From Enterobacteriaceae bacterium 89 (lineage in GTDB: Bacteria; Pseudomonadota; Gammaproteobacteria; Enterobacterales; Enterobacteriaceae), in the NCBI GenBank assembly GCA_014156375.1, contig RQJH01000001.1, forward strand, positions 310,001 to 374,000: 64,000 bases of DNA, in the 5' to 3' direction. Of the stretch, positions 34,102-43,033 are shown piece by piece. The notes beneath the pieces are model-generated. The model saw only the letters and a program-made list of their open reading frames with translations, was not told the DNA's origin and did no database searches. The translations under genes were made by a program, and so were the position numbers. Position 1 is the stretch's first letter, and each line of letters begins with the position of its first letter.

Positions 34102-34853
34102 AGCGGCTGTTTTCCCGACGCGCTCTGCTGCTGCTCACCCTGCTGGGTCTGACCTTCTCGCCTTCGCTGCTGGCGGCGAACGGCGACGTCACGCTTTTCA
34201 GCACCGCAGCGAACGGCAGCGGGCAGGATTACAACGTCAAAATTGAAATCCTGATCCTGATGACCCTGCTCGGCCTGCTGCCGATCATGGTGCTGATGAT
34301 GACCTGCTTTACGCGGTTTATCATCGTGCTGGCGATCCTGCGCCAGGCGCTGGGCCTGCAGCAAAGCCCGCCGAACAAAATTCTTACCGGCATTGCGCTG
34401 GCGCTGACCTTACTGGTGATGCGCCCGGTGTGGACCACCATCTACAGCGATGCCGTCGAGCCTTTTCAGAACGACGAAATCACCCTCAAGCAGGCGCTGG
34501 CGAAAGCGGAAGTGCCGCTGAAAAAATACATGCTGGCGCAGACCAACAACAAAGCGATGGAGCAGATGATGAACATCGCGGGCGTGGAGGGCGATGCGCG
34601 CGAGCAGGATTTAACGGTGGTGACGCCGGCCTATCTGCTGAGCGAGCTGAAAACCGCGTTCCAGATTGGCTTTATGATTTACATCCCGTTCCTGGTTATC
34701 GACCTGATTGTCGCCAGTATCCTGATGGCGATGGGGATGATGATGCTGTCGCCGCTGATTGTCTCGCTGCCGTTTAAGCTGATGCTGTTCGTGCTGTGTG
34801 ACGGCTGGACGCTGATTGTCGGCACTCTTACCTCCAGCGTACAAGGGCTTTAG
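34098..34853 (+). CDS. lfiP: LfiP, export gate membrane protein (FliP-like)
   Basis: 251 residues with a cleavable signal and FliP signatures: MTLLGLLPIMVLMMTCFTRF, RQALGLQQSPPNKIL and AFQIGFMIYIPFLVIDLIVA. It is part of the FliPQR export channel. It overlaps lfiN by 4 bases (ATGA). Confidence 0.96.
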   Translation: MKRLFSRRALLLLTLLGLTFSPSLLAANGDVTLFSTAANGSGQDYNVKIEILILMTLLGLLPIMVLMMTCFTRFIIVLAILRQALGLQQSPPNKILTGIALALTLLVMRPVWTTIYSDAVEPFQNDEITLKQALAKAEVPLKKYMLAQTNNKAMEQMMNIAGVEGDAREQDLTVVTPAYLLSELKTAFQIGFMIYIPFLVIDLIVASILMAMGMMMLSPLIVSLPFKLMLFVLCDGWTLIVGTLTSSVQGL

Positions 34854-34855
34854 CG

Positions 34856-35128
34856 ATGATGAACATGGACACCGCCGGTGACATCATGGCAACCGGCATC
34901 CATCTGGTGCTGCTGATCTCCGCCGTGGCGATTATCCCGAGCCTGCTGGTCGGCCTGTGCGTGAGTATTTTCCAGGCCACCACCCAGATTAACGAACAGA
35001 CCCTGAGCTTCCTGCCGCGTCTTGTGGTGACACTGGGCGTGCTAATTTTTGCGGGCAAGTGGATGCTAACGCAGCTGGTGGACTTCACAGTCCAGATTTT
35101 TCATCAGGCGGCGGCGCTGGTCGGTTAA
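34856..35128 (+). CDS. lfiQ: LfiQ, export gate membrane protein (FliQ-like)
   Basis: 90 residues with two membrane helices and the FliQ signature VGLCVSIFQATTQINEQTLS. Two bases separate it from lfiP. Confidence 0.95.
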   Translation: MMNMDTAGDIMATGIHLVLLISAVAIIPSLLVGLCVSIFQATTQINEQTLSFLPRLVVTLGVLIFAGKWMLTQLVDFTVQIFHQAAALVG

Positions 35129-35134
35129 CGCATT

Positions 35135-35908
35135 ATGGGTATCGATATTCAGGCGCTGCTGACGCCACTGATGGGGCTGATCCTACCGTTCTTTCGCATC
35201 ATGGCTTTCCTGCAGTTCGCGCCGGTGCTCGACAACCGCGCCTTTTCCCGGCGGATTAAGATTGCCACCGCGCTGGCGCTGACCGTGATTATCACGCCGA
35301 TGCTCCCGCCGCAGCCTGTGCCGCAGGGCCTGCTCTCGATGCAGACGCTACTGTTGACCGGCGAACAGCTGCTGTGGGGTTTTATGTTTGGCATGGCGCT
35401 GCAGCTGGTCTTCGTCAGTTTACAGACCGCCGGGCATATTTTGTCGATGAACATGGGCCTCGGCATGGCGATGATGAACGACCCGGTGAACGGCAGCTCC
35501 ACCACGGTGATTTCCCAGATTATCTATATCTTCTGCGCGCTGCTGTTTTTCATCATGGACGGACATCTGCTGCTGGTCACCATCCTGTTTAAGAGCTTCA
35601 CCTACTGGCCCATCGGTGAGGCGCTGAACCAGCCGACGCTGATGCTGATCGTACAAAGCCTCGGCTGGATTATTGCTTCTGCGGCGCTTATTGCCCTGCC
35701 CACTACCTTTGTGATGCTGATAGTCCAGGGCGGGTTCGGCCTGTTAAACCGCGTATCGCCCACGCTGAACCTGTTCTCGCTCGGCTTCCCAATCAGCATG
35801 CTGTTTGGCCTGCTCTGCATTTCGATGATGGTCACCAACATTCCCGACCACTATCTGAATCTCACCAACGAGATCCTGGCGAAGTTTGACGCCATAAGGG
35901 TGCACTGA
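35135..35908 (+). CDS. lfiR: LfiR, export gate membrane protein (FliR-like)
   Basis: 257 residues, about six membrane helices, with FliR motifs (FAPVLDNRAFSRRIKIATAL, and SMNMGLGMAMMNDPVNGSST). Its stop overlaps the lfhB start (TGATG). Confidence 0.95.
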   Translation: MGIDIQALLTPLMGLILPFFRIMAFLQFAPVLDNRAFSRRIKIATALALTVIITPMLPPQPVPQGLLSMQTLLLTGEQLLWGFMFGMALQLVFVSLQTAGHILSMNMGLGMAMMNDPVNGSSTTVISQIIYIFCALLFFIMDGHLLLVTILFKSFTYWPIGEALNQPTLMLIVQSLGWIIASAALIALPTTFVMLIVQGGFGLLNRVSPTLNLFSLGFPISMLFGLLCISMMVTNIPDHYLNLTNEILAKFDAIRVH

Positions 35909-37044
35909 TGTCGGCGAGCAGCGGCGATAAAAGCGAAAAACCCACCCCCGGGAAACTGCGTAAGGCGCGTGAGAAAGGCGACCTTCCGCGTTCCAAGGAT
36001 CTCACCATGGCCGTGGGCCTGGTGGCCTCGTTCTTTACGCTGGGCGGCTTTCTGCCCTATTACCGTGAATTGATCGGTGAGTCTTTTACCGCCGTTGGCG
36101 TAATGGCAAGCCAGATTGACGATCCCGGCGTGCTCAATCGCTTTCTACTGCTGAACGTCTGGGTGATCCTGCGTTTTATCATCACTCTGGTCCCCATTCC
36201 GCTGGCGTGCATCGTCGCAAGCCTGGTGCCCGGCGGCTGGATTTTTACGCCGACCAAGCTAAAGCCCGATTTTAAAAAGCTCAGCCCGATAGCCGGGGTA
36301 AAACGTATTTTCTCGTCCAGCCACTACGTTGACGTCGGCAAGATGCTGCTGAAATGCGGGATCATCCTCTTTGTGCTGTGGGTGATGATCCATGACTCAA
36401 TGGACAATTTGCTTTATCTGCAACGGCTGTCGCTGAATCAGGCCATTCATCAGGGCTTTGCCATTTTCCGTCACGTTGTCGGCTATTTCGTGGCGGTTAT
36501 CGTCATATTTGCGATTCTGGATGTTCCACTCAGCAAATTCATGTTCACCAAAAAAATGCGCATGACCAAGCAGGAAGTGAAAGAGGAGCACAAAAACAAC
36601 GACGGTAACCCGCAGATCAAAGGCCGCATTCGCCAGCTCCAACGCATGATGGCGATGGGGCAAATCAGCCGTACGGTGCCGGAAGCCGACGTGATCATCA
36701 CCAACCCGACGCATTACGCCGTGGCGCTGAAATACGATCCTGACCGTGCGGAGGCCCCGTACATCGTGGCGAAAGGCATCGACGACGTGGCGCTTTGGAT
36801 CAGGGAAGTCGCGCAAAAACACAAAGTCGAAGTGGTGGAGTTTCCGCCGCTGGCTCGTGCGGTTTATTACACCACGCGGGTGAATCAGCAGATCCCGTCG
36901 TCTTTATTTCGCTCCATCGCCCACGTACTGACCTACGTGATGCAGCTTAAGTCATGGCGTGCAGGCCACGCTGAGCAAAAACCCCGCCTGAACAGGCACA
37001 TCAACATTCCGCAAGAGGTATTAAACGCCCATGGCGAACAGTAA
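35908..37044 (+). CDS. lfhB: LfhB, export specificity switch protein (FlhB-like)
   Basis: 378 residues: four membrane helices, then a cytosolic domain with the self-cleavage motif NPTH (residues 266-269, in ITNPTHYAVALKYD). The N-terminal EKPTPGKLRKAREKG is typical. Cleavage at Asn-Pro and contact with LafE switch export from hook to filament proteins. It overlaps lfhA by 14 bases. Confidence 0.96.
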   Translation: MSASSGDKSEKPTPGKLRKAREKGDLPRSKDLTMAVGLVASFFTLGGFLPYYRELIGESFTAVGVMASQIDDPGVLNRFLLLNVWVILRFIITLVPIPLACIVASLVPGGWIFTPTKLKPDFKKLSPIAGVKRIFSSSHYVDVGKMLLKCGIILFVLWVMIHDSMDNLLYLQRLSLNQAIHQGFAIFRHVVGYFVAVIVIFAILDVPLSKFMFTKKMRMTKQEVKEEHKNNDGNPQIKGRIRQLQRMMAMGQISRTVPEADVIITNPTHYAVALKYDPDRAEAPYIVAKGIDDVALWIREVAQKHKVEVVEFPPLARAVYYTTRVNQQIPSSLFRSIAHVLTYVMQLKSWRAGHAEQKPRLNRHINIPQEVLNAHGEQ

Positions 37045-39127
37045 ATTGCACAACGCGCTCGGCGTGCTGCGTCAGGGGAAAATCGGCGTGCCGATTTTGC
37101 TGCTGTGCGTGCTGGCGATGGTTATCCTGCCGTTGTCGCCGCTGATGCTGGATATTCTTTTCACCTTCAACATCGTGCTGGCCGTTATCGTGCTGCTGGT
37201 GGCGGTGAACATGCAGCGTCCGCTGGACTTTGCCATTTTCCCGACGCTGCTGCTTATCACCACGCTGATGCGACTGACCCTGAACGTCGCTTCCACGCGC
37301 GTGGTGCTCCTGCACGGCCACGAGGGCGAAGGGGCTGCCGGTAAGGTGATTGAGGCGTTTGGCCAGGTCGTGATAGGCGGTGATTTCGTCGTCGGCTTCG
37401 TGGTGTTCATCATTCTGATGATCATCAACTTCGTGGTGGTCACCAAAGGGGCCGAGCGTATCTCCGAAGTGTCGGCGCGCTTTACTCTTGATGCCCTGCC
37501 GGGCAAGCAGATGGCTATCGATGCCGACCTGAACGCCGGGCTCATCAACCAGAACCAGGCCCGCAGCCGCCGTATGGAAGTGGGCAAAGAGGCCGATTTC
37601 TACGGCGCGATGGACGGTGCATCGAAGTTCGTGCGCGGCGATGCCGTGGCCGGGATCATGGTGCTTATCATCAACGTCATCGGCGGGATCTGCATCGGGA
37701 TTTTCAAATACGATCTCGATGCCAGCCATGCGTTTCGTCAGTACGTTCTGCTGACCATCGGTGATGGCCTGGTTGCTCAGATCCCTTCCCTGCTGTTAGC
37801 TACCGCCGCCGCGATCATCGTCACCCGCGTCAGCGAAGGTAATGACGTCAGCGACGAGATTAAATCGCAGCTGCTGTCGAAGCCGAAGGTGCTCTACACA
37901 GCCGCGTTTGTGATGTTTATCCTCGCCGTGGTGCCGGGAATGCCGCACATCGCCTTCCTGAGCTTTACCGCGCTGCTGCTGTTTGCCGCCTGGCGACAGA
38001 GCAAAGTGGTGCAGCCGCAGCAGGAAGAGACGGACATGGAGGCGCTGCAGGAGGTGCTGGCGGTCGACAACACGCCAGCCATCACCTGGGAGAGCATTCC
38101 GCTGGTGGAGCCGATTGGCCTGAACCTGGGTTATAAGCTGGTTGGACTGGTGGATGAAGCCAAAGGCAGCCCGCTTTCGCAGCGCGTGCGCGGGGTGCGG
38201 CAGGTCATTTCAGAGCACTGCGGCGTGCTGCTGCCGGAGATCCGCATTCGCGAGAACTTCCGCCTGAAGCCTGCGCAATACGCCATCCATATCAACGGCA
38301 TTCGCACGTCGATGGGCGAAGTTCAGGCCGATAAGCTAATGGCCATTCCCGGTTCAGAACTGTACGGAGAAATCGACGGCATTCTGGATACCGATCCGGC
38401 TTACGGTATGGCGATCGTCTGGATCGACCCGGGACAAAAAGCCAAAGCGCTCAACCTGGGCTATCAGGTGGTGGACTGTGCCAGCGTGGTGGCCACGCAC
38501 GTCAACAAAGTCGCGCGCGAGAACCTGCCAGAACTGTTCAATTATGACGACATCACTCACCTGCATGCGCGCCTGGGGATGCAGTCGCCGAAGCTTGCCG
38601 AAGACCTGAGCGCGGTGCTGAACTTCAGCCAGTTGCTGCGCATTTACCGCCAGCTGCTGCTGGAGCAGGTGTCGCTTAAAGATATCGTCACCATCGCCTC
38701 GACGCTGGTGGAGAGCGCCGCCGTCACTAAAGACCCGATGCTGCTGACGTCCGACGTGCGCTATGCGCTGCGCCGCTCGATCATGCACAGCATCAACGGC
38801 GACCGTAAACAGCTCGCGGTGTACACCATGGATAACACGCTGGAGAACCTGCTGTTGGGCGCGTTGAACCAGTCGCAGCAGGCGGGCAAAGTGGCGCTGG
38901 ACAGCTTCCCGGTGGACCCGAATATTTTGACCCAGCTACAGCAGACCATGCCGATGATTTACGAACAGATGAAGGCGAAAAACCTGCCGCCGCTGCTGCT
39001 GGTGGCACCGCAGCTTCGCCCGGTGATTGCCCGTTACGGACGCCTGTTCGCCAGAGGGCTGCATGTGCTTTCTTACAACGAAGTGCCGGATGATGCGGAT
39101 TTAAACGTGGTGGGATCTTTGGCTTAA
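37031..39127 (+). CDS. lfhA: LfhA, export gate protein (FlhA-like)
   Basis: 698 residues, the usual FlhA length. About eight membrane helices in the first 330 residues, the FHIPEP signature region (RLTLNVASTRVVLL, then DAxPGKQMAIDADLNAGLIN-type sequence), and a large cytosolic domain that docks chaperone-substrate pairs. It is the last gene of lfiMNPQR-lfhBA, followed by a strong terminator. Confidence 0.97.
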   Translation: MANSKLHNALGVLRQGKIGVPILLLCVLAMVILPLSPLMLDILFTFNIVLAVIVLLVAVNMQRPLDFAIFPTLLLITTLMRLTLNVASTRVVLLHGHEGEGAAGKVIEAFGQVVIGGDFVVGFVVFIILMIINFVVVTKGAERISEVSARFTLDALPGKQMAIDADLNAGLINQNQARSRRMEVGKEADFYGAMDGASKFVRGDAVAGIMVLIINVIGGICIGIFKYDLDASHAFRQYVLLTIGDGLVAQIPSLLLATAAAIIVTRVSEGNDVSDEIKSQLLSKPKVLYTAAFVMFILAVVPGMPHIAFLSFTALLLFAAWRQSKVVQPQQEETDMEALQEVLAVDNTPAITWESIPLVEPIGLNLGYKLVGLVDEAKGSPLSQRVRGVRQVISEHCGVLLPEIRIRENFRLKPAQYAIHINGIRTSMGEVQADKLMAIPGSELYGEIDGILDTDPAYGMAIVWIDPGQKAKALNLGYQVVDCASVVATHVNKVARENLPELFNYDDITHLHARLGMQSPKLAEDLSAVLNFSQLLRIYRQLLLEQVSLKDIVTIASTLVESAAVTKDPMLLTSDVRYALRRSIMHSINGDRKQLAVYTMDNTLENLLLGALNQSQQAGKVALDSFPVDPNILTQLQQTMPMIYEQMKAKNLPPLLLVAPQLRPVIARYGRLFARGLHVLSYNEVPDDADLNVVGSLA

Positions 39128-39134
39128 AAAATAA

Positions 39135-39160
39135 AACGCCCCTTCGCGGGGCGTTCTTGT
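39135..39160. terminator. Bidirectional terminator after lfhA
   Basis: Eight-base stem AACGCCCC (39135-39142) / GGGGCGTT (39148-39155) with a TTCGC loop. A-rich sequence on the left and T-rich on the right allow use by lfhA (plus) and by the convergent LprI-like gene (minus). It marks the end of the flagellar locus. Confidence 0.9.
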
Positions 39161-39165
39161 CTCAG

Positions 39166-40155
39166 CTACTTATCAAAAAACCGCAGCCGCCAACGCTGGA
39201 ACGTGCGCGGCATGGTACGCAGCTCGCTTCCCTGGGTGCTGAAGTAGTGTAACTGCGGTTTGCCGTCTTTATCGCTGTCGATGCGCGCCGCCCAGATATC
39301 ATTTTTGGTATACATGATTACCGCGTTCTGGACATTGGCCGCACCGCGTACCCACATCCCCACTACGGTCGCACCGATGTTGTCCAGATCGTCCTGGTAG
39401 ATGTAAACATTCGCCGTATCGACAAACTTCTGATAATCGTCGCCCACCAGATCGTGAAAACGCTTGTCCATCTCTTCATCGCGCAGGATGCCCATCGTCA
39501 ACAGCGTTGATTTCTGGCGGGGATCTTTTTCGCTGAGCATGTATTTGCCGTCGATAAAGCCCCCGCCCGGCATCGACAGACGGCATCCCCAGTCGGCATT
39601 GCTGTAGACCTGGAGCGCGCCGCTGCGGCGTGGGATCAGCAGCACTTTGCAGTTGCTGGTATCGCTGATGTTCTCCACCAGGGCCATGCCATAGATTTTG
39701 CGGGCTTCGGCGGTATATTCATCGTGATTGCGCCCGGCCCAGACGCGGATGTCCGTATTTACCGACCACTCCGCGCTGTGGCTAAGCTGGAGCGTCCCGC
39801 CGCTCATGTTCGGAGCGCTGAGATTCCACCACTTACCTTCCCAGTTAAACCCGGGCGCGGCATCGGACAGCAGGCTAATCCCTTCATAGTAGGCACGTTC
39901 AATACAGGCGTCTGAGGTGCAGCTGTCCAGCGATTTCTCCCAGTCGGTGTACTGCTTGTGGACGACATTCGCGTCCCCCTTCACCAGCATCGAGCGATAG
40001 ATCATCGTCATCGTACTGTCGAGCCAGTGCAGATTATCGTTACTGCAAATTGTGTTTTCTACAGGCGTTGCCGCGCGCTGGCAATTAACGGCCCACGCGC
40101 TCGAGCCATATAACGCCATCAATATAATCAGGAATTTCATCACGCGAGGAAGCAT
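39166..40155 (-). CDS. Secreted protein with an LprI-like (DUF1311) N-terminal domain, function unknown
   Basis: About 329 residues. Signal peptide (MKFLIILMALYGSSAWA), then an LprI/DUF1311-type segment: CQRAATPVENTICSNDNLHW with paired cysteines further on (SCTSDACIERAYYEG). The rest, about 110-329, is beta-rich and not recognised. It would act in the periplasm. Two starts are possible, ATG 40155 or ATG 40140, and the second puts the signal right at the start; neither has a strong ribosome-binding site. A RcsAB-like box lies about 40 bases upstream. Confidence 0.75.
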   Translation of the reverse strand: MLPRVMKFLIILMALYGSSAWAVNCQRAATPVENTICSNDNLHWLDSTMTMIYRSMLVKGDANVVHKQYTDWEKSLDSCTSDACIERAYYEGISLLSDAAPGFNWEGKWWNLSAPNMSGGTLQLSHSAEWSVNTDIRVWAGRNHDEYTAEARKIYGMALVENISDTSNCKVLLIPRRSGALQVYSNADWGCRLSMPGGGFIDGKYMLSEKDPRQKSTLLTMGILRDEEMDKRFHDLVGDDYQKFVDTANVYIYQDDLDNIGATVVGMWVRGAANVQNAVIMYTKNDIWAARIDSDKDGKPQLHYFSTQGSELRTMPRTFQRWRLRFFDK

Positions 40156-40195
40156 ATTGTCTGTTCTTTAGCCTGAAATGGCGGGTATTTTGGCT

Positions 40196-40209
40196 AAAGA
40201 ATTGTCTTA
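40196..40209. promoter_or_regulatory. Second RcsAB-like box, upstream of the LprI-like gene
   Basis: AAAGAATTGTCTTA shares 13 of 14 bases with the box upstream of lafK at 32508-32521. It lies about 40 bases before the start of the minus-strand LprI-like gene. Confidence 0.45.
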
Positions 40210-40314
40210 ATGCAATATAAAACATTCACCAAGTAAATAATCACGGTGGTATTTAAGTTGTCATTTATTTGTGTCGCTTAATTATTTTACATGTGTAATT
40301 TGGATCGTAAGCGT

Positions 40315-40572
40315 ATGAAAATTGATAGCAGCAATTACATGTTTACAGCAACTTCATTACAAACCTCAACCAATGAATTAACCCGAAAACCGCTGGGCAT
40401 TGAACGTAATAGTGGACATATGTGTCCGCAGAGTGGCTACTGGCAGCTGACGAACCCGGCTGTGTCGGCAGTCGTTAACGTGAAGAAAGGTGAAACCATG
40501 CCTTATCACCAGGGCGCTCCGGTGGGCTGGCAGCTGGTGGAATATGATTTGCGGAATGAAACGGATTTCTGA
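40315..40572 (+). CDS. Small protein of unknown function
   Basis: About 85 residues from ATG 40315; an in-frame ATG at 40291 would add 8. There is no signal or membrane segment. The C-terminal half has an ordered pattern of Cys, Pro, Gly and Trp (MCPQSGYWQLTNPAV, GETMPYHQGAPVGWQL) that suggests a small beta-fold domain. I do not recognise it. It sits between a secreted protein and an Hcp islet and could belong to either. Translation signals are weak. Confidence 0.5.
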   Translation: MKIDSSNYMFTATSLQTSTNELTRKPLGIERNSGHMCPQSGYWQLTNPAVSAVVNVKKGETMPYHQGAPVGWQLVEYDLRNETDF

Positions 40573-40605
40573 TGTCTGGCGGAATGGATTTATTAACAGG
40601 GTGAA

Positions 40606-40938
40606 TTAATCATAAAGCCAGCGGGCGGATTTGGCCGATTCAATCAGCATCCCGAGGGTAAACTCCGGGACAACGATGACCGGATATTTCTTGAAAGGAT
40701 TCCATGAAAAGGGTTCGTCAGGATAATAAGTTTCAATCTTGAAGTTCCCCCTATCAACATGGAATTCTTTGAAAAATTCTTCCATCATGTCTTCGGCCTC
40801 ACCCACATCAAGCATCATATCTGTATCTAAATCAGTGTTACGGTTGAGGCGCTTCTGTTTTTTCTCATTATTAAACATATAAACACCGTTATACTTTCTT
40901 GCCAGTGCAAAAATACGATCTTCTACTTCACCGTCCAT
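40606..40938 (-). CDS. DUF1493-family protein (copy 1)
   Basis: 110 residues, acidic, ending in TLGMLIESAKSARWLYD, the DUF1493 signature. Between are LNRNTDLDTDMMLDVGEAED and EEFFKEFHV. It is a distant paralogue of the gene at 41507-41839, which ends in the same ESA-x-x-x-RWLYD. Families of this kind often accompany Hcp genes in enterobacteria. Immunity or chaperone roles are guesses. Confidence 0.75.
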   Translation of the reverse strand: MDGEVEDRIFALARKYNGVYMFNNEKKQKRLNRNTDLDTDMMLDVGEAEDMMEEFFKEFHVDRGNFKIETYYPDEPFSWNPFKKYPVIVVPEFTLGMLIESAKSARWLYD

Positions 40939-41004
40939 GACTTTGGGTTCCCCGATTCAATAATGGATATCACATACAGGAGTTGCCGGAGCAGGAACAA
41001 GCTT

Positions 41005-41490
41005 TTAACCAGATTGTCGTTCGTTCCAGGCGTCAGCATATTGAATATTGCCATCCTTATACAGCCAGGTAATTTTTTCGTAGCGTAGCTGGATGCTTTC
41101 CATATGGCCTGTGCCCGTTACCGTTCTGGTATCGTGGACTATCGGAGTAACAGAGACGACTTTGACTTTCTCGAGCAGAACATTGAAATACTCAACCTCT
41201 TGTCCTGAGTAATTAATGTTATAAAACTTAAATTCCGCGCTATGCAACGTTTGGCCTGTCGCAACCGCTTTATAGAGGTAAGGCGTGGAGGAGTCGGTTT
41301 CTTTCTCAAACATAAAGGCGGCATGCTGGCGAGTACCGGTCAGCTTGCCTGTTGCGCCATCTGTCGGAATGCTGAGATTGTGCGTTAATCCACGTAGCTC
41401 AATACTTCCTTCGCGATCCATGACATCAGAGGAACCACGAATCAATGAGCCACCATCGTCTTTCAACCATAAATGAACGGGTATCGCCAT
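41005..41490 (-). CDS. hcp: Orphan Hcp (TssD-like) type VI secretion tube protein
   Basis: 161 residues with the Hcp pattern: MAIPVHLWLKDDGGSLIRGS, GSIELRGLTHNLSIPTDG, HAAFMFEKETDSSTPYLYKA and a C-terminal SIQLRYEKITWLYKDGNIQY. Hcp hexamers form the tube and carry small effectors. No other T6SS genes are in the window, so it is an orphan copy that would have to work with an apparatus encoded elsewhere. There is no C-terminal toxin extension. Confidence 0.9.
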   Translation of the reverse strand: MAIPVHLWLKDDGGSLIRGSSDVMDREGSIELRGLTHNLSIPTDGATGKLTGTRQHAAFMFEKETDSSTPYLYKAVATGQTLHSAEFKFYNINYSGQEVEYFNVLLEKVKVVSVTPIVHDTRTVTGTGHMESIQLRYEKITWLYKDGNIQYADAWNERQSG

Positions 41491-41506
41491 TTTGAACTCC
41501 TTTCAA

Positions 41507-41839
41507 TTAATCATATAGCCATCGGCCAGCTCTGGCCGATTCTGCAAACATGCGGACGGTTAAGGGTAATCGGGTTTCATATAATGCTTCTTTATCTGCT
41601 TTGAACCAGCGTTCGAGAAGAGGTAATGTTTCAAACGGATAATAAAGAGGCATATTTATCATACTCAAATCGATAGAGAATTTTTCGCCAAAGTCCTCTA
41701 TCGTATCTAGCAGTTCATCAGTATCCGTATAGTCCTGAAGAACAGTATCAAGTTCTATTGGGATCCGCTTACCTCTCCAGGTGACCCTGGTCGAAAGTTG
41801 CTCGCGGAAGAATTGAAGCACCTCTTGTTCGGCTATCAT
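41507..41839 (-). CDS. DUF1493-family protein (copy 2)
   Basis: 110 residues, same family as 40606-40938 (VRMFAESARAGRWLYD at the C-terminus; YTDTDELLDTIEDFGEKFSI in the middle). Its ATG overlaps the stop of the hydrophobic protein gene upstream by 4 bases, so the two are translationally coupled, as effector-immunity pairs often are. Confidence 0.75.
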   Translation of the reverse strand: MIAEQEVLQFFREQLSTRVTWRGKRIPIELDTVLQDYTDTDELLDTIEDFGEKFSIDLSMINMPLYYPFETLPLLERWFKADKEALYETRLPLTVRMFAESARAGRWLYD

Positions 41840-42327
41840 AACCGATCTTTACCACGTGCAATTTTGTTGTAAGTCGAGAGTGTATTGTAGACTATTTGAG
41901 TAAAATCGCTTGCGATGAGAAACCATCCAATCACAGGAATGGTACGCCCCACAAACGCCCCCAAATTATTCACCATCATCGGTTCCAGAACCTCAAAGCT
42001 TGCATTTGTTATTGTTGGAAGCCGCACCGGCAATCGCACATTAAGATATTCTCTTGAATATTTCGATGCGATGGATGTCCCTGCAGTTGTGCCCCATGGC
42101 TTTGCTCTTGTTTTTAATAATGGCAGACCGAGAATGATACAACTCGCGGCTACTATATCCTGAATTCCGCCAAACTGTTCATCAATTTTATCAAGTAGGA
42201 TCCAGAAAAACAGTTCGCCTGCTGAGATGTTACAAATCCCTTTATAGAAATAAGTTCCGTTTAACTCTTCTACAGTATCCATTCTGCAAGCCATTGTTGG
42301 ACTAACACTGGAATCATCATATTCCAC
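41836..42327 (-). CDS. Hydrophobic protein of unknown function, possible Hcp-associated effector
   Basis: 163 residues. Two hydrophobic segments, one near 53-72 (GGIQDIVAASCIILGLPLL) and one near 125-147 (VGRTIPVIGWFLIASDFTQI), and a basic C-terminus. There is no signal peptide. It is the first gene of a minus-strand run: this gene, DUF1493, Hcp, DUF1493. I do not recognise the family; membrane insertion and a toxic role are inferred from composition and neighbours. Confidence 0.65.
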   Translation of the reverse strand: MEYDDSSVSPTMACRMDTVEELNGTYFYKGICNISAGELFFWILLDKIDEQFGGIQDIVAASCIILGLPLLKTRAKPWGTTAGTSIASKYSREYLNVRLPVRLPTITNASFEVLEPMMVNNLGAFVGRTIPVIGWFLIASDFTQIVYNTLSTYNKIARGKDRL

Positions 42328-42490
42328 TTTATGAGTAAGACATAATTAATAATATGTAAAAGAATTTTTCCGATATTTATATAAAGAATATTTGAACTGA
42401 TCTTATTCAGTTAATAAATTCAAGAATGCTGTACTGATAGAAGAGAAGGCTATGATACCGCTTTATAGTCAATAAATTGAATAGAGCGAA

Positions 42491-42811
42491 TTATGGATTC
42501 AAGTTAATAGTTGTCATAATCATTTTTTTCACTTCTGAATCTATCCGCTTCCAGTTAAACAGCAACTGTGCCAATTCTTCATCGTCGGTGTAGAAATAGG
42601 CAGGAGGCACGTCCAGCGCTTTAGCAAGCTGATGGACAACTTCGATACTGGCCTGATGAACGCCCTGCTCGTAGCGATTGATTCTCGTACTTGCGACGAA
42701 CTCATCTATCCCGGCAAGGATACCGAGATTCTTCTGGGATAAGCCTTTTGCCAATCTTGCCGTTTTCAGGCGCTGGCAGAAGATCTTCTGATAAGTAGTG
42801 GATTCGCTCAT
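42491..42811 (-). CDS. XRE-family transcriptional regulator
   Basis: 106 residues. Helix-turn-helix at about 12-68 (KTARLAKGLSQKNLGILAGI, then NRYEQGVHQASIEVVHQLAK). No ribosome-binding site is visible before the ATG: the first copy of the CTACGA-N3-TCGTAG operator occupies that position, ending 2 bases from the start codon. It probably represses itself, and perhaps the Hcp islet or nlp. Confidence 0.85.
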   Translation of the reverse strand: MSESTTYQKIFCQRLKTARLAKGLSQKNLGILAGIDEFVASTRINRYEQGVHQASIEVVHQLAKALDVPPAYFYTDDEELAQLLFNWKRIDSEVKKMIMTTINLNP

Positions 42812-42812
42812 G

Positions 42813-42985
42813 GCTACGATAGTCGTAGCTTTGATGGGTTTGCGATACTACGAGAAACGTAGCAAAGCTCTCTCTGTTTCCTATTATTTCCAGTTACACC
42901 GGGTTTCATCAGGAATTTTAGTCCGATCGCAAAGCTACGATATTCGTAGTTTTTCAGATGGCAGACTAGCTACGAATCTCGTAGC
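42813..42985. promoter_or_regulatory. Array of four CTACGA-N3-TCGTAG operators
   Basis: Inverted repeats at 42813-42829 (GCTACGA-TAG-TCGTAGC), 42848-42862 (CTACGA-GAA-ACGTAG, one mismatch), 42935-42949 (CTACGA-TAT-TCGTAG) and 42969-42985 (GCTACGA-ATC-TCGTAGC). Centres are about 34, 87 and 35 bases apart, so they form two pairs. They fill the gap between the divergent XRE and Nlp-like regulators; the XRE protein is the likely binder. Confidence 0.85.
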
Positions 42986-43033
42986 ATGAAGCCGTTAGCT
43001 CATCACATTACTGTTCATCGTCAGGAGGGAATC

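Noticed and set aside
42813-42985. A degenerate CRISPR array
   Set aside because: The units are short inverted repeats with uneven spacing (34, 87, 35), no spacers of constant length and no cas genes; they are operators.
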